DNA of 55,916 nucleotides from Xanthobacteraceae bacterium (GTDB lineage Bacteria; Pseudomonadota; Alphaproteobacteria; Rhizobiales; Xanthobacteraceae), in contig JARLJA010000139.1 of assembly GCA_031291445.1 (NCBI GenBank), positions 1 to 55,916 on the forward strand, written 5' to 3'. The notes below the pieces were generated by a model, which ran no database searches, had not been told where the DNA came from, and saw nothing but the letters and a program-made list of their open reading frames with translations. The translations under genes were made by a program, and so were the position numbers. Of this stretch, positions 18,213-27,098 are shown one piece after another; within the stretch, counting starts at the first letter, position 1, and each line of letters begins with the position of its first letter.

Positions 18213-19919
18213 ATGCACCTTCCAGAAGCGCAGCCGAGATCCTCGATCTTCTACGACTACAGGATCCACCCGTTCCGCCGGCCGCCCGAGCTCGACGGCG
18301 GGCGCAGCGCCGCGCCGGTGGTGATCGTCGGTGCCGGGCCCATCGGCATGCTCACCGCCATCGAGCTGGCGCGGTTCGGCGTGCGCTCGGTGCTGCTCGA
18401 ACAGGAGCTGCAGGTCTCGCACGGCAGCCGCGCCATCGTGCTGACCCGCCGCTCCATGGAGATCCTGCAGCACGCCGGCGTCGCCGCGCCGTTCGAGGCC
18501 AAGGGCCTGCAGTGGTCGTCGGGCCGCTCGTTCTTCCGCGGCCATCAGGTCTACAGCATGGTGATGCCGCACGACGACGACGACCGCTTCCTGCCCGGCC
18601 TCAACATTCAGCAGCAGTATATCGAGGAGTATCTGGTCGACGCGGTCGCGCGCAGCTCCCTGATCGACCTGCGCTGGGGCTCGAAGGTCACGGCCATCAC
18701 GCAGGACGCCGCGGCGGTGACGCTGCGGGTCGACACCCCCGAGGGCGACTACGACCTGGTGGCCGACTGGGTGGTCGCCGCCGACGGCGGGCGCTCCACC
18801 ATCCGCAAGCTGATGAACCTCAAGATGGAGGGGCGCTCCTACGCCGGCAATTTCGTCATCGCCGACATCAAGGCCGACATCGGGCTGCCGACCGAGCGCC
18901 TGTGCTTCTTCGAGCCGGACTGGAATCCGGGCAACAACGTGCTGGTGCATCGCCAGCCCGACGGCATCTGGCGCATCGACTTCCGGCTGCCCGACGGCGA
19001 ATCCAGCGAGGACGCGCTGCGCCCGGAAAAACTCGGCGAACGGATCGACCACGTGCTGGGGATGCTCGGGCGCAAAGTGCCGTGGCAGCTCGACTGGGCC
19101 ACCGTCTATTCGGCCAACACGCTGACGCTGCCGGACTACCTTTCCGGCCGCGTCCTGTTCACCGGTGACGCCGCGCACCTGCTGCCGATCTTCGGGGTGC
19201 GCGGGGCCAATACCGGATTCCAGGACGGCAGCAACCTGGCCTGGAAGCTGGCGCTGGTGGCGAAGGGCGACGCGCCCAAGGCCCTGCTCGACAGCTACTC
19301 GCTGGAGCGGGTGCAGGCGGCGCGCGAGATCTGCGACGAGGGCGGCAAGAGCACGCGCTTCATGACGCCGCCGACGGCGGGCTACCGGCTGATGCGCGAC
19401 GCCGTGCTGTCACTGTCGCTCAGCGAGGAGTTTCCCAAGGACCTGCTGCACTGGCGCACCTCGCGCGCCCACACCTACGCCCATTCGCCGCTGAACAGTT
19501 TTGCCGCCGAGGACGCGGCCTTCGACGGCGGCGTCGGCTGCGGCGACCCGCTGCGCAACGTCCGGCTCGGGGCCGACGACTATCTGTTCGACCACCTGAC
19601 CGGCGCGGGCTTTCTGCTGCTGGGCTTTGCCGGCGCGGCCGGGCCGGGCGGCGACCTGCGGGACGCGCTGCAGGCAGCGGTCGGCGCGCCGGTCCGGGTG
19701 GTGCGCGTCGTGATCGGTCCGCAAGCCGACGCGGCCGATGCGCTCGCCGACATCGTGGTGGCGGACCCCGACGGCCGCATCGCCCGCAAATACGCCGCAC
19801 CGGACGGCGCCGCCTATCTGGTGCGCCCCGACCAGCACGTCTGCGCCAGGTGGCGGCATCTCACCGCCGCACATCTCGCGCAGGCCCTGACCGTCGCCCT
19901 TGGGGGAGCCGCATCATGA
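18213..19919 (+). CDS. FAD-dependent aromatic-ring hydroxylase (MhpA/PHBH-type)
   Basis: A 568-residue class A flavoprotein monooxygenase. The dinucleotide fold VIVGAGPIGMLTA covers residues 37-49, the DG motif VVAADGGRST about 187-196 and the GD motif VLFTGDAAHLLP about 314-325, followed by GANTGFQDGSNLAWKLA. The C-terminal thioredoxin-like extension (about 430-568) is typical of the MhpA and phenol hydroxylase branch. Such enzymes hydroxylate phenolic acids with NAD(P)H. It is divergent from the LuxR gene and overlaps the next gene by ATGA. The substrate is not deducible. The upstream residues MHLPEAQPRSSIFYDYRIH are unusual for the family, so the true start could be slightly later. Confidence 0.88.
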   Translation: MHLPEAQPRSSIFYDYRIHPFRRPPELDGGRSAAPVVIVGAGPIGMLTAIELARFGVRSVLLEQELQVSHGSRAIVLTRRSMEILQHAGVAAPFEAKGLQWSSGRSFFRGHQVYSMVMPHDDDDRFLPGLNIQQQYIEEYLVDAVARSSLIDLRWGSKVTAITQDAAAVTLRVDTPEGDYDLVADWVVAADGGRSTIRKLMNLKMEGRSYAGNFVIADIKADIGLPTERLCFFEPDWNPGNNVLVHRQPDGIWRIDFRLPDGESSEDALRPEKLGERIDHVLGMLGRKVPWQLDWATVYSANTLTLPDYLSGRVLFTGDAAHLLPIFGVRGANTGFQDGSNLAWKLALVAKGDAPKALLDSYSLERVQAAREICDEGGKSTRFMTPPTAGYRLMRDAVLSLSLSEEFPKDLLHWRTSRAHTYAHSPLNSFAAEDAAFDGGVGCGDPLRNVRLGADDYLFDHLTGAGFLLLGFAGAAGPGGDLRDALQAAVGAPVRVVRVVIGPQADAADALADIVVADPDGRIARKYAAPDGAAYLVRPDQHVCARWRHLTAAHLAQALTVALGGAAS

Positions 19920-20104
19920 TGCCGAAGATCCTCTCCACCGCCGAGCTCGAGCAGGTCTACGACCTGTTCGCCGAGACCATCGACGCCACGCCGGAAGGCA
20001 TGCGCCCGCTGATGCTGACCAAGCTGGCGCTGGCGCTCGCCAATCTGGTCGGCGACCCGGCCAAGATCCAGGCGGCGGTCGCAGCCGCGGCGCGAGACCT
20101 GTAG
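19916..20104 (+). CDS. DUF2783 family small protein
   Basis: A 62-residue protein whose ATG overlaps the stop of the hydroxylase gene (ATGA) and has GGGGGAG about 8 nt upstream. It starts MMPKILSTAELEQVYDLFAE and ends in LALALANLVGDPAKIQAAVA. This matches my memory of DUF2783, small proteins found next to FAD oxidoreductases. Translational coupling with the hydroxylase suggests a partner or assembly role. Function is unknown. Confidence 0.72.
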   Translation: MMPKILSTAELEQVYDLFAETIDATPEGMRPLMLTKLALALANLVGDPAKIQAAVAAAARDL

Positions 20105-20432
20105 GCGGTTCGAAGCCCCCCGCTGCCTCCGCATCTTCGCTCGCTTCCGTCAACTCGCTTCCGTCAAGCGGGCGATCCCGCCGCCATCACGCCAGCTTCA
20201 TCTCGTCACGCTAACGTGACGCGACCGTGGCCGCGGAAACGCGACAACATGCATGGTCGAGGCGCAATCGCGCGGATGGAGTTGAGACAGATCAAGGCCG
20301 CGACGAACCGCATCGACAACTCTTTGCCAGCGCTGGTGCACAGGGCCACGCGGACGGATACCGACGCCGTGCTGCTCCGCTCGCCGAAGCCCGGGCGCCC
20401 GGCACTCTCCCTTCCAATCCCACGAGGCCGCA
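20105..20432. other. Intergenic region with a dyad
   Basis: A 328-nt gap between the DUF2783 gene and the PhaC-like gene. It contains CGTCACG-CTAA-CGTGACG at 20204-20221, a perfect 7-bp-arm dyad that could be an operator for the downstream gene. No T-run follows, so a terminator is less likely. No gene was recognised. Confidence 0.45.
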
Positions 20433-21569
20433 ATGCCGGATGACGCACCCGAGAACGCCGCCGCTCCCGACGCGCCGGTCGCAAGCCCGATCCCCGCATT
20501 CTGGCCGATGGCCATGGCGGCGGCGCTGACCGAAGCCGGCACGGCGCTCTACGCCCGCAACCTGAAATTCGTCGAGGAAGAGATCAGGATCAACGCCGGC
20601 CTGCGGCCGGCGCTGGCGACGCCGAACACGGTGCGCCTCGACCTGCGGACCATGCAGCTGCGCGACTACGGCAAGCCGGGCGGCATTCCGACGCTGGTGG
20701 ACGCGCCCTATGCCGGCCATACCGCCATGATCGCCGACTACCAGAAGGGCCAGAGCCTGGTCGAGACGCTGCTCGCAGGCGGCGTCGGCCATGTCGCGCT
20801 CACCGACTGGAAGTCGGCCACCGACGACATGAAGGACTTCGAGGTCGACAACTATCTCGCCGACCTCGTGGTCGCCATCGACGATCTCGGCGGCCGCGTC
20901 AACCTGGTCGGCCTGTGCCAGGGCGGCTGGATGGCCGCCATGGTGGCGGCGCGCTTCCCGGACAAGGTCAACGCCCTGGTGCTGGCCGGCTCGCCGATCG
21001 ACACCGACGCCGGCGACGGGCCGATCAAGCGCATGGCCCACGCCTCGCCGATGTCGTTCTACCGGGAGCTGGTGGCGCTCGGCGGCGGCCTGATGCAGGG
21101 CAAGTTCATGCTGCAGGGATGGAAGAACATGCATCCCGAGGAGCACTACTTCAAGGACCATGTCGATCTCTACGAGCACATCGACGACCCGGCCTACATC
21201 GCCAAGGAGGAGACGTTCGAGAGCTGGTACGAGAACCCCATCGACCTGCCGGGGCGCTGGTACCTCCAGGTCATGCAGCAGCTGTTCAAGGACAACCGGC
21301 TCGCCAAGGGCACCTTCGTTGGCCTCGGGCGCACGCTGCGCCTCGGCGACATCACGTGCCCGGCCTATCTGCTGGCCGGCGCAGCCGACGACATCACCAC
21401 CCCGGAGCAGGTGCTCGACGCGGCGAAATATCTCGGCACGCCGCCGGCGCTGATCACGCAGGAAACCGTGCCGGGCGGTCACATCGGGCTGTTCATGGGC
21501 GCGCACACGCTGAAGGAACACTGGCCGGCGATCGCGCGCTGGATCGTTGCCCAGTCCGGGCGCGGCTGA
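20433..21569 (+). CDS. PhaC-like alpha/beta hydrolase
   Basis: A 378-residue alpha/beta-fold protein. Its nucleophile elbow GLCQGGW (Cys162) has the G-x-C-x-G of polyhydroxyalkanoate synthases instead of the Ser of lipases. The rest of the triad is visible as Asp320 (GAADDITTP) and His350 (VPGGHIGLF). It is much shorter than class I PhaC (about 590 residues) and lacks most of its N-terminal domain. It may be a small PHA-synthase-like acyltransferase or a depolymerase; the Cys favours thioester chemistry. It is preceded by the dyad-bearing gap and followed by an MFS gene 120 nt later in the same direction. Confidence 0.75.
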   Translation: MPDDAPENAAAPDAPVASPIPAFWPMAMAAALTEAGTALYARNLKFVEEEIRINAGLRPALATPNTVRLDLRTMQLRDYGKPGGIPTLVDAPYAGHTAMIADYQKGQSLVETLLAGGVGHVALTDWKSATDDMKDFEVDNYLADLVVAIDDLGGRVNLVGLCQGGWMAAMVAARFPDKVNALVLAGSPIDTDAGDGPIKRMAHASPMSFYRELVALGGGLMQGKFMLQGWKNMHPEEHYFKDHVDLYEHIDDPAYIAKEETFESWYENPIDLPGRWYLQVMQQLFKDNRLAKGTFVGLGRTLRLGDITCPAYLLAGAADDITTPEQVLDAAKYLGTPPALITQETVPGGHIGLFMGAHTLKEHWPAIARWIVAQSGRG

Positions 21570-21689
21570 GGCGCGGCGTCGTCTCGAAGCTGGACGGCGC
21601 TGCTCCGATACCGACGGCGAGCGCGTGACGTATCGGCGCGCGCGTTGCCAGCGGTGGACCGGCTCCAAGCATCGGGCTAAGCAGAAGCG

Positions 21690-23036
21690 ATGGCGGAGCG
21701 ACACCGCGCCGCGCCCGAGGGACAGATGGACGGCCCGATCGACCGCAGCGCGCCCGGCGATGATCCAGACCATGCCGAGCCGACCCATCGGCCGTCGCAC
21801 GCCAGGCCCGGCAGGGCCACGGCGAAGGACTCGCTGCGCGATTCCATCGCGCTGCTGTTCAGCCGCCGCTTCGGCACCTTCTTCATCGCCAGCCTGCTGT
21901 CGAACATGGGAACGTGGGCGCAGCAGATCGCCGAGCCCTGGCTGCTGCTGAGCCTCGGGGCGTCGCCCTTCATCATCGGTCTCGATTCCTTCGCCGGCTC
22001 GGCGCCGGCGTGGGGATTGACCCTGATCGGCGGCCTGCTGGCGGACCGCGGCGACCGCCGGCTGGTGATCGCCCGCTTCCAGTCGATCCAGATGCTGTGC
22101 CCGCTGGCGCTGGTGGCGCTGCTGCTCACCGGTCAGGTCCGGCCATGGATCGTCGTGGTGCTGTCGCTGGTGGTCGGCGTCACCGACGCGCTCTCCATGC
22201 CATCGTTCCAGACCATCACGCCCACCATCGTCGAACGGCGCCAGATCGGCACCGCGCTGGCGCTGAACGCGACCCAGTTCAACCTTTCGCGCATGCTCGG
22301 GCCGGTGTTCGCCGGCGTGCTGATGTCGGCATTCGGCGCGGTCGCCTGCTTCGCGGCCAACGCCGCGTCCTTCATCCCGTTCATCGTGGTCGCGCTCTGG
22401 ATCCTGCCGAAGGGCGCACCGGCCGCCGCCGGCCGCGGCACCGAGGCGGTCAGGCTCGCCACCACCCTGCGGCGGGTCTGGAGCGACCGCGACCTCGCGG
22501 GATCGCTCGCCACCGTGTTCCTGACCGGCCTGCTCTGCGGACCGCTCATCGTGTTTTCGCCGGTGCTGATCCGCGACGTGCTGCAGGCCGACGTCACCGC
22601 GTTCGGCGGCGCGGTCGGCGCCTTCGGAGCCGGCGGCCTGCTGGGATCGACGCTGCTGCTGGCGCTCGGCCCCGCGGTCGACCGCCGCCTGATCTGTTCG
22701 CTGTTCGCCATCGCCTATGGCGCCGCCGAGATCGGCGCCGCGCTGGCGCCCTGGGTGCCCGCCACGCTGCTCTCGCTCGCGGTCGGCGGCGTCGCCATGA
22801 GCATGAGCAACATCTCGGCCAACACCACGCTGCAGACCGCCGCGCCGCGCGCCATGCTCGGCCAGAGCGTCAGCCTGTTCATGCTGGCGCTGCGCGGCGG
22901 GCTCGCCGCCGGGAGCCTTGTGACCGGCGTCACCGTCGGATGGCTCGGCGCCCGCCATGCCCTGGCGATCAACGGCGCGCTGGCGATGGTGGCCCAGAGC
23001 GTTGTCGCCGCGCGATGGTGGTGGCGGCGGAGGTAA
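21690..23036 (+). CDS. MFS transporter, MFS_3 (EntS-like) family
   Basis: A 448-residue integral membrane protein with about 12 predicted helices. A roughly 45-residue polar, Pro/Arg-rich N-terminus precedes the first helix (FFIASLLSNMGTWAQQIAEP). GGLLADRGDRR is the loop 2-3 motif of the major facilitator superfamily. ALNATQFNLSRMLGPVFAG is characteristic of the MFS_3 branch, which includes siderophore and drug exporters. Substrate unknown. The long polar start could mean the true start is later, for example near residue 47. Confidence 0.82.
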   Translation: MAERHRAAPEGQMDGPIDRSAPGDDPDHAEPTHRPSHARPGRATAKDSLRDSIALLFSRRFGTFFIASLLSNMGTWAQQIAEPWLLLSLGASPFIIGLDSFAGSAPAWGLTLIGGLLADRGDRRLVIARFQSIQMLCPLALVALLLTGQVRPWIVVVLSLVVGVTDALSMPSFQTITPTIVERRQIGTALALNATQFNLSRMLGPVFAGVLMSAFGAVACFAANAASFIPFIVVALWILPKGAPAAAGRGTEAVRLATTLRRVWSDRDLAGSLATVFLTGLLCGPLIVFSPVLIRDVLQADVTAFGGAVGAFGAGGLLGSTLLLALGPAVDRRLICSLFAIAYGAAEIGAALAPWVPATLLSLAVGGVAMSMSNISANTTLQTAAPRAMLGQSVSLFMLALRGGLAAGSLVTGVTVGWLGARHALAINGALAMVAQSVVAARWWWRRR

Positions 23037-23418
23037 CGAGCGGCGCGCGAGACAGACGCGCGGGGACGATCGAATCAGCCACCAGCCGCCTCAAGGCGAC
23101 GCTGCCCGCGCACGTTGCGGTCGCCGGTCATGCACGGAAAATACCGGCATGCTGCTGCTGCACCGCATGAATACATCCTCGAATACCGCAGTCCGGATGA
23201 CGACGTCTCCATTTCCGCGAATCGTTTGGTGACGTCGCCGATTTAGGCTCTGAACGGATGCGGAGTTAATCCAAAATTTGGAAAAATTCCCAAAGCTGGA
23301 GCTAGCAATATTTGCGGCATACAACCGATCGAACGAACAGCTCGATCCGCTTCCGCAAATGCGGCGCGCGGCATCCCTCCTGGATTACCGGCTCCGACGA
23401 CTTCCTGATGAGGTCTTC
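23037..23418. other. Intergenic region upstream of the chemoreceptor
   Basis: A 382-nt gap with no recognisable gene; the local base composition falls toward AT near 23260-23320. It contains the short dyad CCAAA-A-TTTGG at 23271-23281. The chemoreceptor promoter should lie here. Confidence 0.4.
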
Positions 23419-25125
23419 ATGTCCGTTCTGGCTCGCTTTCGCGTTCTAACGAAAATCCTGGCAGTCATCATCATGATGTCCGGCGTCGCGGCTGGAATGA
23501 GTTGGCTCGGCATCCACGCCCTGAGTTCGCTCAACGAAGGCGCCGACAACATGAACGTCGCCGCGCGGCGGGCGCTCAAGGCCGCACGCGCAAACCAGAA
23601 CGTGATCGCGCTGAACCGCGCGGAGTTCAGTCTCGCGCTGGACCCGAGCCCGGAGAACCGCGCGGCGGTGCGCAGGATCATCGACGCGGAGATGAAGCTT
23701 TACCGCGAGCGCATCGAGGATGTCGGCACCACCCGCGACGAGCAGGCGAAGGCGATGATGCCCGCGGTCAACGAAGCCATGGCCGCTTACCAGAACGACA
23801 TCGAGGACATGCTTCGCATCGCCGACGGCGCCACGGACACGCAGCTGAGCCGCCAGACGGAAGCGCTGCGGGATTCGGCAAGAAAAAGCCAGGCTACCGC
23901 GGAAGCGCTGAAGGTCAGGATCCGCGATGTTGCCGACCGACTGAACGAACGGGTCGATCATTTTGCCAAGACAGCCACCGAAGAGTACGAGAGCGTCTCA
24001 CGGTTGCTGATCATCACTGCGACGGTTGGCATTTTGCTGGGAATTTCGGCCGGCTCGATGGTCGGCCAGTACGGAATTGCCAAGCCGACGAGAATCCTGG
24101 TGGGCCTGCTGCAGCGGCTCGCGCGGGGCGACGACGTCGAAATCACCGGGACCGAACGCAAGGATGAGATCGGCGAGACCGCGCGCGCGGTCAACGACAT
24201 CAGGATCATGCTGGCGGAAAAGGCCCGCCGGGAGGCGGAAGCCAAGATAGAGCAGGACCGCATCGCCGCGGAGCGGCGCAAGAGGGATATGTTCAGGCTG
24301 GCCGACGATTTCGAGGGCGCGGTCGGCGAAATCATCCAGACGGTGTCATCAGCCGCCACCGAGATGGAGGCGTCGGCCAATTCGCTGGCCTCGACCGCCG
24401 AGAGAACCCAGGAACTGTCGGTCGTGGTCGCGGCCGCGGCGGAGGAAGCCTCGGCGAACGTGCAGTCGGTTGCTTCAGCCAGCGAGGAGTTGACGTCGTC
24501 GGTCGACGAAATCGGCCGTCAGGTCCAGGTATCCGCCAGGATCGCCACCCAGGCGGTCGATCAGTCCCGCAAGACCAACGATCGGGTCGGTGAGTTGTCG
24601 AAGGCGGCGGGCCTGATCGGCGAGGTCGTCGAACTGATCAACGGCATCGCGGCCCAGACCAATCTGCTGGCGCTCAACGCGACCATCGAGGCCGCGCGGG
24701 CCGGCGAGGCCGGCCGCGGCTTTGCGGTGGTGGCGGCCGAAGTGAAGGCCCTCGCCGAGCAGACGGCGAAGGCGACCGGGGAGATCGGCCGACAGATCGC
24801 CGGGATGCAGGCCGCGACGGACCATTCGGTGGGCGCCATCAAGGAGATCGGCGATACCATCAGCCGGATGTCGGAGATTTCCTCCACCATCGCCTCCGCG
24901 GTGGAGGAGCAGGGCGCGGCAACGCTGGAGATCTCCCGCAACGTGCAGCAGGCGGCTCAAGGCACCATGCAGGTCAGCGCCAACATCTCCGACGTGCAAC
25001 GAGGCGCCGGCGAGACCGGTTCGGCCTCGGCGCAGGTACTCTCGGCTGCCCAGTCGCTCTCACTGGAAAGCACCCGCCTGAAGACCGAGGTGCAGAACTT
25101 TCTGGCGACCGTTCGTGCCGCCTGA
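23419..25125 (+). CDS. Methyl-accepting chemotaxis protein
   Basis: A 568-residue transmembrane chemoreceptor. A first membrane helix (about residues 10-30) is followed by a periplasmic helical bundle (to about 190) with coiled-coil character. A second helix ([17 protein letters not shown]), a HAMP segment ([21 protein letters not shown], split across 255-290) and the signalling domain follow. The hairpin tip is [20 protein letters not shown] and [20 protein letters not shown], which contacts CheA/CheW. ATG at 23419 was chosen because GAGG lies about 7 nt upstream and the protein then begins directly with the membrane anchor. The ligand is unknown; no CheA/W genes are nearby. Confidence 0.93.
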   Translation: MSVLARFRVLTKILAVIIMMSGVAAGMSWLGIHALSSLNEGADNMNVAARRALKAARANQNVIALNRAEFSLALDPSPENRAAVRRIIDAEMKLYRERIEDVGTTRDEQAKAMMPAVNEAMAAYQNDIEDMLRIADGATDTQLSRQTEALRDSARKSQATAEALKVRIRDVADRLNERVDHFAKTATEEYESVSRLLIITATVGILLGISAGSMVGQYGIAKPTRILVGLLQRLARGDDVEITGTERKDEIGETARAVNDIRIMLAEKARREAEAKIEQDRIAAERRKRDMFRLADDFEGAVGEIIQTVSSAATEMEASANSLASTAERTQELSVVVAAAAEEASANVQSVASASEELTSSVDEIGRQVQVSARIATQAVDQSRKTNDRVGELSKAAGLIGEVVELINGIAAQTNLLALNATIEAARAGEAGRGFAVVAAEVKALAEQTAKATGEIGRQIAGMQAATDHSVGAIKEIGDTISRMSEISSTIASAVEEQGAATLEISRNVQQAAQGTMQVSANISDVQRGAGETGSASAQVLSAAQSLSLESTRLKTEVQNFLATVRAA

Positions 25126-25175
25126 CGGCGGCGGCGGCTTGCGCATCGCTGACCGCACCCGATCCGGCCGCACCA

Positions 25176-25400
25176 TCACGCGCGGACATCGGCCATCAGC
25201 CGCCTGAAGGCGGCGTTGCCCGCGCGGATCGCGGTGGCCTCGGTCTTGAACAATCGCCGCGAGCGCTCGATCGGGCTGTTGCGCCCGAGGCGGAAGATTC
25301 CCCATTGCCAAGTGCCGGGCTTCGCGGCGGACCGGTCGATCGCCAGCGAGAAATCATTGTCGTCGGTGTCGACGGGGTGCCGCGCGGCCGGGGGCGTCAT
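25176..25400 (-). CDS. Hypothetical small protein, second of a pair
   Basis: A 74-residue basic protein beginning MTPPAARHPVDTDDNDFSLA with a WQWGIFRLGR segment and an Arg-rich C-terminus. Its start codon overlaps the stop of the upstream small gene (ATGA). I do not recognise the family. The WxWxxxRLGR pattern and the tight coupling make a real gene likely. Confidence 0.6.
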   Translation of the reverse strand: MTPPAARHPVDTDDNDFSLAIDRSAAKPGTWQWGIFRLGRNSPIERSRRLFKTEATAIRAGNAAFRRLMADVRA

Positions 25401-25639
25401 TCGAACGCCGCGGGCAGCTGGCCGGTCCGGAAGAACACGGTCGGCTCGTCGTCGTAATCGCCCATCTCCGCGTCGCCAGTCGAGGAAAAGGCGACGACCC
25501 CGGCCTTGCTCAAGGCGAGCCGCTCCGCCGTCCGGCGGGCGCCTTCCACCGAGCGGCAGGGAATCGGCGTGTCGGCCTTCAGCTGACCGCCTTTGCCGGC
25601 GTTGAACGCCTGCACCAGATAGATGGTCTCTCGCGCCAT
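25397..25639 (-). CDS. Hypothetical small protein, first of a pair
   Basis: An 80-residue protein starting MARETIYLVQAFNAGKGGQL, with an internal ARRTAERLALSKAGVVAFSS helix/strand. It has the composition of a compact cytosolic protein and no known domain that I recognise. The ATG at 25639 is preferred over an upstream one because MARETIYLVQ is a typical start. It overlaps the next small gene by 4 nt. Confidence 0.62.
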   Translation of the reverse strand: MARETIYLVQAFNAGKGGQLKADTPIPCRSVEGARRTAERLALSKAGVVAFSSTGDAEMGDYDDEPTVFFRTGQLPAAFE

Positions 25640-25750
25640 CGGGTCCTCGCCGGTCAAATCGGCTTCGTCGTCACCCTGCGCGCAATCGGCCCGGCAGGCG
25701 ACTCATATTTATCCTTGTCCGCTCATTGCTTCGGCGCGCAACGCCAGGCG

Positions 25751-27055
25751 TCAGCCATCGAGCGTCTCCAGCAGCGACTGGATCGTGGTGGTGGCAAAGT
25801 TGGAGAATGTGTCGGAGATCGCATAGGGCAGGATGATCAGGTCGTTATGGCGGATCGCGCCGCAGGTGTAGACGACGTTGGGAACATAGCCCTCGCGCTG
25901 GGACGGCTCCGGCCTGACCAGCGGCTCGCGCGACCGGGCGAGAACCCTGGATGGGTCGTTCTTGTCGAGCAGCACCGCCCCGATCGAATATTTGCGCACC
26001 GGACCGACCCCGTGGGTCAGCAGCAGCCAGCCCGCGTCGAGTTCGATCGGCGAGCCGCAGTTGCCGATCTGCACGAATTCCCAGGGAAACTTCGGCTTCA
26101 GGACGGCCACGCCGTCGTCGCCGTTCCAGGCGTACAGATCGTCCGAATGGATCAGGTAGAGGTTCTCGTTGTCCTGCCTGGCGATCATGGCGTAACGGCC
26201 GTTGATCTTCCTGGGAAACAGCGCCATCCCCTTGTTTCCGGCGGCCGTCCCCTTCAACGGCGACATCCGGAAGGTGATGAAGTCCCCGGTTTCGAGCAGC
26301 TCGGACCTGATGGCGCGGCCGCTGTAGGCGGTATAGGTCGCGTAGTAGGTGGTTCGGCCGCCATCGGTGAATTCGACGAAACGGGCATCCTCGATGCCGT
26401 TCGACTGCGCGTCGGTAACCGGAAAAATCACCCGTTCGCTGAGTTCCTCGTCACGGGTGAAGACCACCGTGATGTAGTCGCCGTCCGGCCCCGCGTGCCG
26501 CTCGGTCACCTTGGGAATCGAGGCCAGCCGTGCCGCCGGATCGACGCTGACGCTGCCGTCGGCGGTGATCGACCCCGACCGGAACGTCAATGACGACACA
26601 TGCCCTTCGCCGACGGCGCGAAGGCTGAGAATGAACCGGCGCCCGCCGGGAGGAGCCCCGGACTGATCGGGATGGGCGACGATGCTCGGGTTGAACAGGG
26701 CGGCGGCCTCGAAGGAATACTCGTGCAGGAAGTAGGCGCCGACCAGCTGGCGCTGGACATTGCTGAAATTGGCATGGGCGGCCAGCGCGTCTTCCATGTC
26801 GTCCGCGCGCGCCTCGAAGATCTTCAGCAGGTTGCGGTGGCGCCCGTCGAAGTTCTCGAGCACGTCGACCAGCTGGCTCGCGGCGACGGCGGGATCGAGC
26901 GCAAGGACCCGGTCGACGATGTGGTTGGCCCGCGTCTTGTCCGTGGGATTGAGGTCGCGCGGTTCGGTCGCCGGCTTGAACGGGCGGACGACCACCCGCC
27001 CCGGGTCGGGACGAAGATGCAAGGCCTGGCGGTTGAGGAACCTGGAGTGCGGCAC
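25751..27055 (-). CDS. Glycoside hydrolase family 130 protein
   Basis: A 434-residue five-bladed beta-propeller-type protein. GIEDARFVEFTDG (the Glu-Asp pair conserved in GH130), ALFPRKINGRYAMIARQD, LYLIHSDDLYAWN and QIGNCGSPIELDAGWLLLTH are the landmarks. GH130 enzymes are mannoside phosphorylases or beta-1,2-mannosidases. A GTG start at 27055 was chosen: GACGAGG lies 5 nt upstream and the mature-looking sequence starts there. Longer upstream readings overlap the glycosyltransferase gene. It lies 43 nt downstream of that gene, in the operon manA / GT / GH130, so a role in making or trimming a mannose-containing glycan is inferred. Confidence 0.85.
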   Translation of the reverse strand: MPHSRFLNRQALHLRPDPGRVVVRPFKPATEPRDLNPTDKTRANHIVDRVLALDPAVAASQLVDVLENFDGRHRNLLKIFEARADDMEDALAAHANFSNVQRQLVGAYFLHEYSFEAAALFNPSIVAHPDQSGAPPGGRRFILSLRAVGEGHVSSLTFRSGSITADGSVSVDPAARLASIPKVTERHAGPDGDYITVVFTRDEELSERVIFPVTDAQSNGIEDARFVEFTDGGRTTYYATYTAYSGRAIRSELLETGDFITFRMSPLKGTAAGNKGMALFPRKINGRYAMIARQDNENLYLIHSDDLYAWNGDDGVAVLKPKFPWEFVQIGNCGSPIELDAGWLLLTHGVGPVRKYSIGAVLLDKNDPSRVLARSREPLVRPEPSQREGYVPNVVYTCGAIRHNDLIILPYAISDTFSNFATTTIQSLLETLDG

Positions 27056-27098
27056 GTTGGCCTCGTCTTTGCGTTGGATGTTGAATTGGTCGTCGCAC

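Noticed and set aside
20216-20443. 75-codon open frame upstream of the PhaC-like gene
   Set aside because: No domain, basic low-complexity translation, and it runs into the real start of the next gene.
20292-22958. 888-codon open frame on the minus strand
   Set aside because: Antisense to the PhaC-like and MFS genes, which have clear motifs; composition is Arg/Gly/His-rich as in shadow frames.
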